A program made the position numbers and the translations under genes. Below, piece by piece: positions 1 through 7,949 of a stretch of DNA of 64,000 nt; within the stretch, counting starts at the first letter, position 1; every line of letters starts with the position of its first letter. The stretch is taken from assembly GCF_013283875.1 (NCBI RefSeq), contig NZ_CP054139.1:744001-808000 (forward strand). The letters run 5' to 3'. The notes below the pieces were generated by a model. The model saw nothing but the letters and a program-made list of their open reading frames with translations, had not been told where the DNA came from and did no database searches. Source of the DNA: Mucilaginibacter mali (GTDB taxonomy: Bacteria; Bacteroidota; Bacteroidia; Sphingobacteriales; Sphingobacteriaceae).

Positions 1-13
1 ATTTCTAAAATAA

Positions 14-493
14 TTAAAAAGGCTGCTGACGGCCTTCCTTCAGGCGGCGCAGCAATTCAAACTTAAAGTCGCGCTCGCTTTTAAATACCAGGTTTGCCTT
101 TTCGGGAGGGATCATTTTAATAAACTCCTCGTAGTAGTGCTTTTGCAAATTGGTGATGCGCTGCTGGTACCCCAACTCGCGCTCAAACTGGTCGGTACCG
201 TTCTCTGGCTGTGCATTGTTGGCTTTACGTAAGTCGGCCACCACATCAAGTTCGTATTGGTACTCATCGTAAGTCGGCCAAAACTTAGCCGATTGCTCTT
301 GGGTAAGGGCCAGCCGTTGTGCTATATAAGCCTTCTTTATTACCTCGAAACGTTTAGCTACAGTAGGTTTGCGCACCTTTGTTTGCGCATTGTTATTACG
401 TAAAGCAGGCGGACGGCCACCCTGTGCAAAAGCGGTTAAACCGATGCCCAGTGTTAAAAGTATAATGTATGTATGCTTTAGTAGCTTGTCCAT
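14..493 (-). CDS. small secreted protein of sigma-factor operon (Spy/LTXXQ-like)
   Basis: The 159-residue product starts with a clear Sec signal peptide (hydrophobic stretch at about residues 9-23, ending near AFAQ), so it is probably periplasmic. The mature part is charged and helix-rich with a short 'LTQEQSAKFWPTYDEY' stretch, reminiscent of the LTXXQ motif of Spy/CpxP-type periplasmic proteins. It is the last gene of a minus-strand run: ECF sigma factor, repeat-bearing membrane protein, then this gene 17 bases further on. In Bacteroidota, small proteins of this kind often follow a sigma/anti-sigma pair, so envelope sensing is likely. The family resemblance is weak, and the function is inferred from position only. 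Confidence 0.7.
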   Translation of the reverse strand: MDKLLKHTYIILLTLGIGLTAFAQGGRPPALRNNNAQTKVRKPTVAKRFEVIKKAYIAQRLALTQEQSAKFWPTYDEYQYELDVVADLRKANNAQPENGTDQFERELGYQQRITNLQKHYYEEFIKMIPPEKANLVFKSERDFKFELLRRLKEGRQQPF

Positions 494-510
494 TCCGGGT
501 ATTAAGTTTA

Positions 511-1362
511 TTAATGCGTGCTTAGGTAGTCTTTTAGTTCGTCAACACTTGCATCGGCAGTGTTGATCTGGTCGGCCCCGTTCATTAAACTACGGGTATC
601 GGCAGCATCCATGTGCGTTTGCAGATAATCCATTATATCCGCGTCAGACACCTGCGATAGCGCTTTATGAATGTACGAGCGTTCGTGCCTGGCGTTAGGA
701 CTTTCATAACGGTTTAAAAATATAGTACCACCTATACCCAGCACCAAACAAGCGGCGGTAGCATACTTAAACGCGCCCGAAGTAAACATGCGGCGCACAA
801 TACCCGGTTGCTGTCGTTTTATGGCAGGCTGGGCAGGTGCAGCGTTATCAGCTTCGGTTGTTTTGCTCAGAATAGCGTTTTCCAAATTCGCGAAATAACT
901 TTCGGGGACTGTAAAACCTTCCGATTCGCGGTCCAGTATCTCGTTAACCGCCACCATGCTGATGATCTGCTGGTGCTGATCTTCAAAAAAATCATCGGGC
1001 ACCGTAAAATCGCCGGTAGTGTGGTGCAGCGCTTCTTCTATATTAATGCGGCTTTGCAGGTTGGCCTGCATTTCATTAAAATAGTTATCGGGCACCGTAA
1101 AACCGGGCGCAGTATTATCCAGGGCAGCCTCAATAGCTATACGGCTTTGCAGGTTGCTCTCTAATGTATTAAAATAATCCTCCGGGATGGTGAAGCCCTC
1201 CCCGGCTTTGTCGTTCACACCGTCAATAAAGGCGCGTGAAGAAGCCCTTCGAGTTAATTCCTCAAAGTAACCATCGGGCACTGTAAACGGGTTATTTGGG
1301 TTAACCTGTTTCAATGACAGATAATCGTCAAGCCATTCCCTATTGTCCATATCACTTTTCAT
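511..1362 (-). CDS. putative membrane anti-sigma factor with five 31-residue FTVPxxYF repeats
   Basis: The 283-residue protein has a long N-terminal part, one transmembrane helix at about residues 199-217 and a short C-terminal tail. The N-terminal part carries five copies of a motif F-T-[VI]-P-[DE]-x-[YF]-F at residues 26, 57, 88, 119 and 150, exactly 31 residues apart. Parts of the units also repeat between motifs, for example NLQSRI twice. The gene lies 53 bases downstream of an ECF sigma factor on the same strand, where an anti-sigma factor is expected, so the repeats probably face the cytoplasm and may bind the sigma factor. No zinc-type anti-sigma (HxxxCxxC) motif is visible. Two ATG codons (1362 and 1350) are possible; I used the first. 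The anti-sigma role is inferred. Confidence 0.75.
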   Translation of the reverse strand: MKSDMDNREWLDDYLSLKQVNPNNPFTVPDGYFEELTRRASSRAFIDGVNDKAGEGFTIPEDYFNTLESNLQSRIAIEAALDNTAPGFTVPDNYFNEMQANLQSRINIEEALHHTTGDFTVPDDFFEDQHQQIISMVAVNEILDRESEGFTVPESYFANLENAILSKTTEADNAAPAQPAIKRQQPGIVRRMFTSGAFKYATAACLVLGIGGTIFLNRYESPNARHERSYIHKALSQVSDADIMDYLQTHMDAADTRSLMNGADQINTADASVDELKDYLSTH

Positions 1363-1415
1363 ATCTATACCTATAGATGAAATTTAAATGAAAAGGTTTA
1401 AACGTTATTTTAAAA

Positions 1416-1970
1416 TTAATCATTCCCAAGCAAATGCGCTTCAATTTTTTTCACTGCCAGGTGAAAAGAGGCCTTTAAAGCCCCTACGCTGGTGCCTAAA
1501 ACGTCAGATATTTCTTCATACTTCATATCATCATAATACTTCATGTTAAATACCAGGCGCTGTTTATCGGGCAGGGTGAGCAGTGCTTCCTGCAGTTTTT
1601 GCTGAGCGCGGTCGCCATTGAAATAGGTAGAATCGGCAAGCGATTCGGCCAGTTCGTACGATACGTCATCCAGCGGTATATTGTTCTTCTGCTTCTTTTT
1701 GTTCAGGAAGGTGATGCACTCGTTAGTAGCAATGCGGTACATCCAGGTGTAAAGCTGCGCGTCGTTCCTGAAGTTTGCCAGGCTTTTCCACACCTTTACA
1801 AATACATCCTGCGTAACATCGTCGGCGTCGTCATGATCTATCACCATGCGGCGCACGTGCCAGTATATTTTTTGCTGATACTTTTTAAGCAGCAGATTAA
1901 AAGCCGCGTTCCGGGTTTTTTCATCCCGAAACTTCTCTAATATCTCTGCATCATCTACCTGTTGCGACAT
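1416..1970 (-). CDS. ECF RNA polymerase sigma factor (sigma-70 family)
   Basis: This 184-residue protein has the two-domain layout of ECF sigma factors. Sigma region 2 lies at about residues 20-95, with the DDADDVTQDVFVKVW core-binding helix and the W-x-YRIATNECI segment. Region 4 lies at about 120-180, with LPDKQRLVFNMKYYDDMKYEEISDVLGTS forming the -35-binding helix-turn-helix. It redirects RNA polymerase to a small regulon. It is the first gene of a three-gene minus-strand unit with the 31-residue-repeat membrane protein and a secreted protein, which fits an envelope-stress module. The 300 bases upstream contain two intergenic palindromes. Assignment to the ECF class is secure; the stimulus is unknown. 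Confidence 0.95.
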   Translation of the reverse strand: MSQQVDDAEILEKFRDEKTRNAAFNLLLKKYQQKIYWHVRRMVIDHDDADDVTQDVFVKVWKSLANFRNDAQLYTWMYRIATNECITFLNKKKQKNNIPLDDVSYELAESLADSTYFNGDRAQQKLQEALLTLPDKQRLVFNMKYYDDMKYEEISDVLGTSVGALKASFHLAVKKIEAHLLGND

Positions 1971-2012
1971 TTTGTAAAATTAATATTTTAATGTGAGTTA
2001 TAACACCCGGTT

Positions 2013-2105
2013 TGTCATTGCGAGGAGCGTAGCGACGCGGCAATCCCATCGGCAGGTCCAAGTTGCCTGTCCTATGAGATTGCCGCGCTATCGCTCGCAA
2101 TGACA
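2013..2105. repeat. intergenic palindromic repeat, family A (copy 1)
   Basis: The element starts TGTCATTGCGAGGAGC and ends GCTCGCAATGACA, and the two ends are near-perfect reverse complements with further pairing inside (GCGGCAATC against GATTGCCGC). A related copy lies at 10056-10179. With the family-B element at 2186-2271 it fills the gap between the sigma factor (1970) and the transketolase (2279). It resembles REP/BIME-type repeats and could act as a transcript end for converging or tandem genes. Confidence 0.85.
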
Positions 2106-2185
2106 ATGGGGCTACTAACCCACCTTACATAAAGCGCAAACGCTTTAAATTGTTTTATTGAAGGCAACCTCACCTAATTATAAAC

Positions 2186-2271
2186 GTCATGCCGAATTTG
2201 TTTCGGCATCCCATCTGTATAGTGCGAATTTGATCTGCGTGATGGGATGCTGAAACAAGTTCAGCATGACA
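2186..2271. repeat. intergenic palindromic repeat, family B (copy 1)
   Basis: The left end reads GTCATGCCGAATTTGTTTCG and the right end mirrors it (GAAACAAGTTCAGCATGAC), with CATCCCAT and GATGGGATG pairing inside. The element ends 8 bases before the stop codon of the transketolase subunit gene, so it would fold in that transcript's 3' end and may serve as terminator or RNA-stabilising hairpin. A second copy lies at 6462-6556. Confidence 0.85.
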
Positions 2272-2278
2272 TTAAGGT

Positions 2279-3235
2279 TTACTTCTTACGCTTCATCACT
2301 CGCTGAACCGCCTCTACAATATGCTTGGCGTCCAGGCCGTATTTGGTCATTAGCTGGGCGGGTGTACCGCTTTCGCCAAAGCTGTCGTTAACGGCCACAT
2401 ACTCTTGTGGAGTAGGGTTGTTAACAGCTAATAACTGCGCGATGCTGTCGCCTAAACCACCTAAACGGTTATGCTCTTCGGCAGTTACCACACAGCCGGT
2501 TTTAGCTACCGATTTTAGAACGGCTTCAGCATCTAAAGGTTTAATGGTGTGGATGTTGATGATCTCGGCATCGATACCCATTTCGGCAAGCTGCTCGCCG
2601 GCTTGTATGGCTTCCCATACCAGGTGACCAGTAGCGAAGATGGATACATCGGCACCCTCGTTCACCATCCAGGCTTTGCCTATTTCAAATTTCTGATCGG
2701 CATCGGTAAATATTGGCACCACTGGCCTGCCAAAACGCAGGTAAACCGGGCCCTCATGCTCGGCAATGGCAATGGTAGCGGCCTTGGTTTGGTTATAATC
2801 GCATGGGTTGATAACCGTCATGCCCGGCAACATCTTCATCAGGCCAATATCTTCCAGTATCTGGTGGGTAGCGCCGTCCTCGCCCAGGGTTAAACCCGCG
2901 TGCGAAGCGCAGATCTTCACGTTCTTGTCCGAATAAGCTATCGACTGGCGGATCTGGTCGTAAACACGGCCTGTCGAGAAGTTAGCAAAAGTACCGGTGA
3001 AAGGGATTTTACCGCCGATGGTCAAGCCAGCGGCAATGCCCATCATGTTAGCCTCGGCAATACCGGTCTGGAAAAAGCGTTCAGGAAATTCTTTAATAAA
3101 ATCGGCCATTTTAAGTGAGCCGATCAAGTCGGCGCAAAGGGCAACTACTTTATCGTTGCGTTTGCCGGCTTCCAGTAAACCCGCGCCAAAGCCCGAGCGT
3201 GTATCTTTTTTATCTGTGTAAGTGTATTTTTTCAT
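2279..3235 (-). CDS. transketolase, C-terminal (pyrimidine-binding) subunit
   Basis: The 318-residue product covers the Pyr and C-terminal domains of transketolase, which move two-carbon ketol units between sugars in the pentose phosphate pathway with thiamine diphosphate. Visible hallmarks are the TGIAEANMMGIAAGL segment (residues about 56-71) holding the catalytic glutamate that activates the cofactor, and the later VTAEEHNRLGGLGDS segment typical of this domain. The N-terminal half is a separate gene 108 bases upstream on the same strand, so the enzyme works as a two-protein complex, a common arrangement in Bacteroidota. A diverged second pair sits at 27570-29372 inside a sugar-biosynthesis cluster. 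This pair is probably the housekeeping one. Confidence 0.92.
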   Translation of the reverse strand: MKKYTYTDKKDTRSGFGAGLLEAGKRNDKVVALCADLIGSLKMADFIKEFPERFFQTGIAEANMMGIAAGLTIGGKIPFTGTFANFSTGRVYDQIRQSIAYSDKNVKICASHAGLTLGEDGATHQILEDIGLMKMLPGMTVINPCDYNQTKAATIAIAEHEGPVYLRFGRPVVPIFTDADQKFEIGKAWMVNEGADVSIFATGHLVWEAIQAGEQLAEMGIDAEIINIHTIKPLDAEAVLKSVAKTGCVVTAEEHNRLGGLGDSIAQLLAVNNPTPQEYVAVNDSFGESGTPAQLMTKYGLDAKHIVEAVQRVMKRKK

Positions 3236-3241
3236 CTGTTT

Positions 3242-3336
3242 GTGAATGGTTGATTGAGTGAGCAGTTGATTAAGTGAGTGGTTTGTTGATAATGAGTGTT
3301 GAACTAATCAACTACTCACACAATCAACTATTCACT
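3242..3336. repeat. long imperfect inverted repeat between transketolase genes
   Basis: The spacer between the two transketolase subunit genes contains arms of roughly 30 bases (about 3242-3272 and 3305-3336). The arm sequence around GTTGATTG and GTGAG is mirrored as CTCAC and CAATCAAC with only a few mismatches. An RNA copy would form a long hairpin just upstream of the downstream gene's start, which could tune expression of the second subunit or protect the transcript. Confidence 0.7.
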
Positions 3337-3343
3337 CAAAAAA

Positions 3344-4189
3344 TTAATAATCCCCCAAAGTTTCCTCTAATTGCGCTAATGCCGCGGCTAACTGCTCATC
3401 ATTTGGTGCAACGCCGTGCCATTTATGGCTGCCCATCATAAAGTCGACACCATAGCCCATGCCGGTATGCATTAATATAACAATAGATTTGCCCTGGCCG
3501 GTGCGGCTTTTAGCTTCAGCTAATGTTTTTACCACTTCTTCCATGTCGTTACCGTTCATGGTCATCACCTCCCAGCCAAATGATGTCCATTTAGCGGCAA
3601 GGTCAAGCAGGTTCAAAATTTTATCGGTAGGGCCGTCAATTTGCTGGCCGTTCACGTCAACCGTAGCGATCAGGTTATCAACCTTGTTATGCGGCGCGAA
3701 CATGGCAGCTTCCCAGATCTGGCCTTCCTGCAATTCGCCATCGCCGTGTAAGGTGTAAACTATGCGGTCATCGCCGTTCAGTTTTTTAGCTAAGGCCGCG
3801 CCGATAGCTACCGATAAGCCCTGACCCAGCGAACCTGATGCGATGCGTACGCCCGGCAGATGTTCGTGCGTGGTAGGGTGGCCCTGTAAACGCGAGTCCA
3901 GCTTACGGAAGGTTGCCAATTCAGCTTTATCAAAATAACCGGCATGCGCCAGCACGCTATAAAACACCGGTGAAATATGTCCGTTTGAAAGGAAAAACAG
4001 GTCTTCGCCAATGCCATCCATGTTAAAAGATGGATCGTGCTTCATGGCGTTAAAGTAAAGGGCTACCAAAAAATCGGTGCAGCCCAGCGAACCGCCCGGG
4101 TGTCCCGACTGGCAACCATGTACCATGCGTACAATATCGCGCCTCACCTGCGAGGCAATTTGTTTTAGTTCGTTAACGTTTTTAGTCAT
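3344..4189 (-). CDS. transketolase, N-terminal (thiamine diphosphate-binding) subunit
   Basis: The 281-residue protein corresponds to the N-terminal PP domain of transketolase. It shows the substrate-phosphate and cofactor contacts GCQSGHPGGSLGCTDFLVALY (about residues 25-45) and SLGQGLSVAIGAALAKK, and the cofactor/magnesium motif HGDGELQEGQIWEAAMFA (GDG followed by an N/Q-rich helix). It ends where the second subunit (2279-3235) begins the Pyr domain, so the two genes together rebuild the enzyme. A 108-base spacer with a large inverted repeat separates them. The length is normal for a split N-terminal subunit, and nothing looks damaged. Confidence 0.92.
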   Translation of the reverse strand: MTKNVNELKQIASQVRRDIVRMVHGCQSGHPGGSLGCTDFLVALYFNAMKHDPSFNMDGIGEDLFFLSNGHISPVFYSVLAHAGYFDKAELATFRKLDSRLQGHPTTHEHLPGVRIASGSLGQGLSVAIGAALAKKLNGDDRIVYTLHGDGELQEGQIWEAAMFAPHNKVDNLIATVDVNGQQIDGPTDKILNLLDLAAKWTSFGWEVMTMNGNDMEEVVKTLAEAKSRTGQGKSIVILMHTGMGYGVDFMMGSHKWHGVAPNDEQLAAALAQLEETLGDY

Positions 4190-4251
4190 TATTAATGCGT
4201 GATTGTGAGTATTTTAAGCTGCTAAATTATAAATAAATGTCAATATGACAA

Positions 4252-4710
4252 CTATATCAGGTCAAGTACTTGCTGCGATGCTGCTTTAGTGTCCACCTTA
4301 TCGATAATATGGGTGATGATGCCATCGCCATTGATGATAAATGTTTTGCGGATGGTGCCCATGAAGGTTTTGCCATACATGCTTTTTTCACCCCAAACAC
4401 CATATGCTTCATTTATCTCCTTGCTCTCGTCTGCTATCAGGGTAAAAGGCAAACTATACTTGTTCTCGAATTTTTTGTGCGATTTTTCGCTATCTGTACT
4501 AACGCCAATTACTTCGTAACCTTTTGAAAGCAGCGACTGGTAGTTATCTCTGAAATCGCAGGCTTCGGCAGTACAGCCGGGGGTATTATCTTTAGGGTAA
4601 AAATACAGGATAACGGTTTTGCCCTTGTAATCCGACAGGGAAACCTCCTTGCCGTTTTGGTCTTTGGCGGTAAAGCCGGGAGCCTTATCGCCCGCTTGTA
4701 ATGTTGCCAT
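4252..4710 (-). CDS. bcp: thiol peroxidase, Bcp/PrxQ-type peroxiredoxin
   Basis: This 152-residue cytoplasmic protein reduces hydroperoxides using thioredoxin. The peroxidatic cysteine is Cys46 in the motif NTPGCTAEACDFRD, and the resolving cysteine is Cys51 five residues later, the spacing of alpha-helix-type PrxQ/Bcp proteins. The thioredoxin fold is complete, with YFYPKD before the active site and a C-terminal strand containing RKTFII. Its ATG overlaps the stop codon of the M23 peptidase gene by one base (TAATG on the minus strand), so translation of the two is probably coupled even though the functions differ. Confidence 0.95.
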   Translation of the reverse strand: MATLQAGDKAPGFTAKDQNGKEVSLSDYKGKTVILYFYPKDNTPGCTAEACDFRDNYQSLLSKGYEVIGVSTDSEKSHKKFENKYSLPFTLIADESKEINEAYGVWGEKSMYGKTFMGTIRKTFIINGDGIITHIIDKVDTKAASQQVLDLI

Positions 4711-6422
4711 TATCGGTAAAAATCTGCGGTAAATTGTGAATTGTTGTTCTTGAAATCGGTGGCGGTAATTTCAAACGTATGTTTGCCGCTACCTATTTCA
4801 GGGCCAAATGTATAAATAAAGATCTTGCTTTTATAATCATGTTCAACCAAAACCCATTTGCCGTCAATTTTAGCCACCCAGCTTTTTACGCCCGACATAT
4901 TATCGCTGATCTTCAAAATGATAGATTTGGCCGCAGGCATGCTTAACCCATTATGGATATTCACCGGCGTGATCACCGGTGGAACGCTATCTATCTTGAT
5001 ATCATAATCGCCAAACGAGCGCATCTTGCCCTTAACGTAACCATCGGCATATTCGCTTTCTACAGCCCCAACTGATGTGCTTACCACTACGGCTTTATCG
5101 GCATACTTACCCAGGTCGGCATCGGGTTTGATCCATAGCATCAGGCTATCGTGGATAGGGGTATAGCGGTTTTGGATATGCTGCAACTCCGAGTAACTGC
5201 CCGGGCGTTTAGCCGATGAACTGTATTGCAGGTCCAAATCGTCATACAAATTATAAGGCTCGGCTATTAGCTTTATTTTATCGTTAACAAATTCGCTGTG
5301 CTGGTTATAACGCAGTAGGGTTCCCTGCGGACGGAAAACAGGGCGATCTTTAGGGATGCTTGATTTCACCTTTAGCTTTACAGTTGAAGTATTGCCCGCG
5401 ATATCCTTTACCACATATTCTACATCGTGCAGTTCGTTATCGTTAAAGGTAACAATGCCCCGGTTGATGGATTGCGGGTACAGCGTGATCCTCGCGCCGG
5501 GTGCTATAAAGCATTTTTGGATGAAACCGCCGGTTTTCAATTGATAAGGAAAGTCGATATACGAGTTGATGGCATGGGTTTGATCAAACGCGAAACGCTC
5601 GACCGCAAAGGTGTAAACCGTTTTACCATCAACCTTTAGTTCGATAGAGTACACGCCGTTTTTATTGGCCGATGTACTGTTCATGTCGTTAGTGGTAATG
5701 CCGAAGCCAATATCGCCGCTTAGCTCGAGCGTTTGTGGTTTAAGCAGGTGATAATTGCCCGCCGCGCCTTTAACCGGGTAACTTTGCCTGAAGGTATTTT
5801 CATCAAAAGGGCGACCGTTCAGGTGATAAACGCTCACGCCGAAAATGGTAGGCGGTATCTTATCGGGGATGGTTAACCCGAAAAGCTGCGCATTAATGGT
5901 TTCCTGCGTTTGGGTATCGCGGATCTCGAAATGTAAATGCGGCCCGCCCGAAGCACCGGTATTACCCGACCATGCGAACACTTGTCCTTTAAAAACCGGG
6001 AAAAGGAAAGGCGGCAGGTTGATGTCCACCTCATATTTCTGCTGCTCGGTCTGTGCTTTGCGGATCACCTGCAATATTTCGGGTGTAAAGTGATCAAGGT
6101 GGCCGTAAACAGTAGTATAGCCGCCAGGATGATCAATATAAACGGCCTGCCCAAAGCCACCGAACTGGATCTTTAAACGGGAAATATAGCCATTAAGCGC
6201 GGCATGCACGGGGTAACCAATACGCTGCATTGTTTTAAAATCCAAGCCTGAATGGAAGTGGTTAGGCCGCAATTCGCCGAAAGAGCCGGCTGTGCTTGGC
6301 GCTAATTCTAATGGGTATTGGAACAGATCTTTAGGATATTCTTTGGAACTTTTGAAGTCCTGTGCCTGGGGGTGAGTTAAAGTGATAAGTAATAGAACGA
6401 GTGTTAGCAGTTGTTTGATCAT
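4710..6422 (-). CDS. secreted M23-family (LytM-like) metallopeptidase
   Basis: The 570-residue protein begins with a Sec signal peptide (about residues 1-20). The M23 domain comes first, at about residues 45-175. It keeps the zinc ligands His57 and Asp61 (HSGLD) and the HxH pair His162/His164 (PHLHFE), so it is probably an active peptidoglycan endopeptidase. The large C-terminal part (about 190-570) is predicted beta-rich, with Ig-like segments near the end such as the TPVNIHNGL and GKHTFEITATDF stretches, and probably places the enzyme at the cell wall. It is co-transcribed with the downstream peroxiredoxin through a one-base overlap. A family-B palindrome lies 40 bases upstream of its start. 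Confidence 0.92.
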   Translation of the reverse strand: MIKQLLTLVLLLITLTHPQAQDFKSSKEYPKDLFQYPLELAPSTAGSFGELRPNHFHSGLDFKTMQRIGYPVHAALNGYISRLKIQFGGFGQAVYIDHPGGYTTVYGHLDHFTPEILQVIRKAQTEQQKYEVDINLPPFLFPVFKGQVFAWSGNTGASGGPHLHFEIRDTQTQETINAQLFGLTIPDKIPPTIFGVSVYHLNGRPFDENTFRQSYPVKGAAGNYHLLKPQTLELSGDIGFGITTNDMNSTSANKNGVYSIELKVDGKTVYTFAVERFAFDQTHAINSYIDFPYQLKTGGFIQKCFIAPGARITLYPQSINRGIVTFNDNELHDVEYVVKDIAGNTSTVKLKVKSSIPKDRPVFRPQGTLLRYNQHSEFVNDKIKLIAEPYNLYDDLDLQYSSSAKRPGSYSELQHIQNRYTPIHDSLMLWIKPDADLGKYADKAVVVSTSVGAVESEYADGYVKGKMRSFGDYDIKIDSVPPVITPVNIHNGLSMPAAKSIILKISDNMSGVKSWVAKIDGKWVLVEHDYKSKIFIYTFGPEIGSGKHTFEITATDFKNNNSQFTADFYR

Positions 6423-6461
6423 CGGTAGCGAAAGTAGTAAAAGTGGTCATGCAAGCAAATG

Positions 6462-6556
6462 GTCATGCCGAACTTGTTTCGGCATCCCACAAGCTTAGCA
6501 GACTTAGCATTTACTATACTTTGCTAATGGGATGCCGAAACAAGTTCGGCATGACA
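6462..6556. repeat. intergenic palindromic repeat, family B (copy 2)
   Basis: The left end GTCATGCCGAACTTGTTTCG is mirrored at the right end (GAAACAAGTTCGGCATGAC), with CATCCCA/TGGGATG pairing further in. It is clearly the same family as 2186-2271 but has a different central loop. It lies between the FAH-family gene (6574) and the M23 peptidase (6422), downstream of the former on the minus strand, again at a gene's 3' end. Confidence 0.88.
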
Positions 6557-6573
6557 GTTTGATAGTGTGTCGC

Positions 6574-7185
6574 CTACTTAACAAAAAAATCAAGCATTTT
6601 GTTCCCCTGTAAATAACCTTCCAGGTGATCGCCGATGGCAACTTTGCCTACACCCGGTGGCGTGCCGGTAAAAATCAGGTCGCCTTTTTTTAGGGTGATA
6701 TATTTGGATACGAAGACGATGAGGCTTTCGAACGAGAAAAGCAGGTCTTTAGTAGAGCCGTTTTGACGGGTTTCGCCGTTGATATCCAGTCGCAGGTTTA
6801 AGTTGTACAGATCGCCAAGATCGGCCTTTGGTACAAAATTGCTGATGGGTGCCGAGCCGTCGAAACCTTTGGCCAGTTCCCATGGCAGTCCCTTTTCTTT
6901 ATGGCGGTTTTGGATATCGCGCGCGGTGAAATCGATACCCAGGCCTATTTCATCGTAATAGCTGGCGGCAAATTTCTCGTCGATATGCTTGCCTTCTTTA
7001 CAAATCTTTAGCACCAGTTCAATCTCGTGGTGCACATCCTGTGAAAACTCGGGGTGATAAAAAGGTTTGTTGTCCTTTAGTATCGCCGTATCCGGCTTCA
7101 TGAAAATTACAGGGGTAGTAGGTACCGGGTTGTTCAGTTCTTTGGCATGCTCGGCATAGTTGCGGCCAATGGCGATTATCTTCAT
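6574..7185 (-). CDS. fumarylacetoacetate hydrolase (FAH) family protein
   Basis: At 203 residues this is a compact FAH-domain enzyme of the acylpyruvase/oxaloacetate decarboxylase (FAHD1-like) type. It opens with KIIAIGRNYAEHAKELNN, the usual start of the domain. Metal ligands are suggested by HHEIELVLKI (two glutamates) and by the aspartate in GLGIDFTARDIQ. The FTGTPPGVGKVAIGD segment near residue 175 is the family's signature loop. Members hydrolyse or decarboxylate beta-diketo acids with magnesium, and the exact substrate cannot be told from sequence. It stands alone, with a family-B palindrome just downstream. Confidence 0.9.
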   Translation of the reverse strand: MKIIAIGRNYAEHAKELNNPVPTTPVIFMKPDTAILKDNKPFYHPEFSQDVHHEIELVLKICKEGKHIDEKFAASYYDEIGLGIDFTARDIQNRHKEKGLPWELAKGFDGSAPISNFVPKADLGDLYNLNLRLDINGETRQNGSTKDLLFSFESLIVFVSKYITLKKGDLIFTGTPPGVGKVAIGDHLEGYLQGNKMLDFFVK

Positions 7186-7301
7186 AGCAAGGGTAATGTT
7201 AAGGCCTCGAAGTTAAATAAAATTGTCTGAACCTTGATTTAAACTGATTCTCAGGATACAGAATTTGAAATTGACTGCCAGAACCGCGTAACCCGATGCT
7301 T

Positions 7302-7949
7302 TTAGAAATTCTCCGAGCTATCTTCCCAAGCCTTCTCTAACGCTCCGGAAAACACCCCTACCGCCTGTGCACCTGATACGGCATATTTATCGTTCAGCAC
7401 AAAGAAGGGCACACCGCTAATGCCTAATTGCCGGGCCTCGTCAATATCGCGGCGCACTTCATCGGCATAAGCGTTGGTGTTTAAAGCCTGTCTTACGTCT
7501 TCGGCATCCAAACCTATCGATGTACCTAAGGCTACCAAAGTATCTGTATCGTCGATATTTTTGCCTTGGGTGAAATAAGCGTTAAATAAGGCTTCTTCGG
7601 CAGCATCACCTAACCCTTTGGCCGTGGCCAGGTGCGACAGGCGGTGCGCGTTGAAACTATTTGCCACTACGGCATTATCAAGCTGATAATTTAAACCTAC
7701 AGCCTGGGCCATATCGGTAACCTGCTGGTTTAATTGTTTGGCGTAGTCCAGTTGCCAGCCTTTGGCATCGGCCAGGTATTGGTGTATGCTGATGGACGGG
7801 GCGGTTACCAAACCGGGATTTAGCTGGAAGCTTTTCCAGGTAACCTCAACTTCGCCGGCATGCGCGAATTGCGCCAATGCCTGCTCAAAGCGCCGCTTGC
7901 CAATGTAGCAAAAGGGGCACATCACATCCGACCATATTTCAACCTTCAT
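7302..7949 (-). CDS. DsbA-family oxidoreductase, FrnE-like
   Basis: The 215-residue protein has a thioredoxin fold with a helical insertion. It starts MKVEIWSDVMCPFCYIGKRR with no signal peptide, so it is cytoplasmic. The redox motif is Cys11-Pro-Phe-Cys14, and the cis-proline loop is GISGVPFF near residue 176. This layout is that of FrnE/2-hydroxychromene isomerase-like proteins, which act as disulfide oxidoreductases in oxidative stress. It is monocistronic, separated from the FAH gene by 116 bases and divergent from the pectate lyase across a 369-base gap. Confidence 0.9.
   Translation of the reverse strand: MKVEIWSDVMCPFCYIGKRRFEQALAQFAHAGEVEVTWKSFQLNPGLVTAPSISIHQYLADAKGWQLDYAKQLNQQVTDMAQAVGLNYQLDNAVVANSFNAHRLSHLATAKGLGDAAEEALFNAYFTQGKNIDDTDTLVALGTSIGLDAEDVRQALNTNAYADEVRRDIDEARQLGISGVPFFVLNDKYAVSGAQAVGVFSGALEKAWEDSSENF

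Noticed and set aside
511..1362. The FTVPxxYF repeats as a CRISPR-like or phage array
   Set aside because: Repeats are inside a continuous reading frame at protein level and diverge at DNA level.
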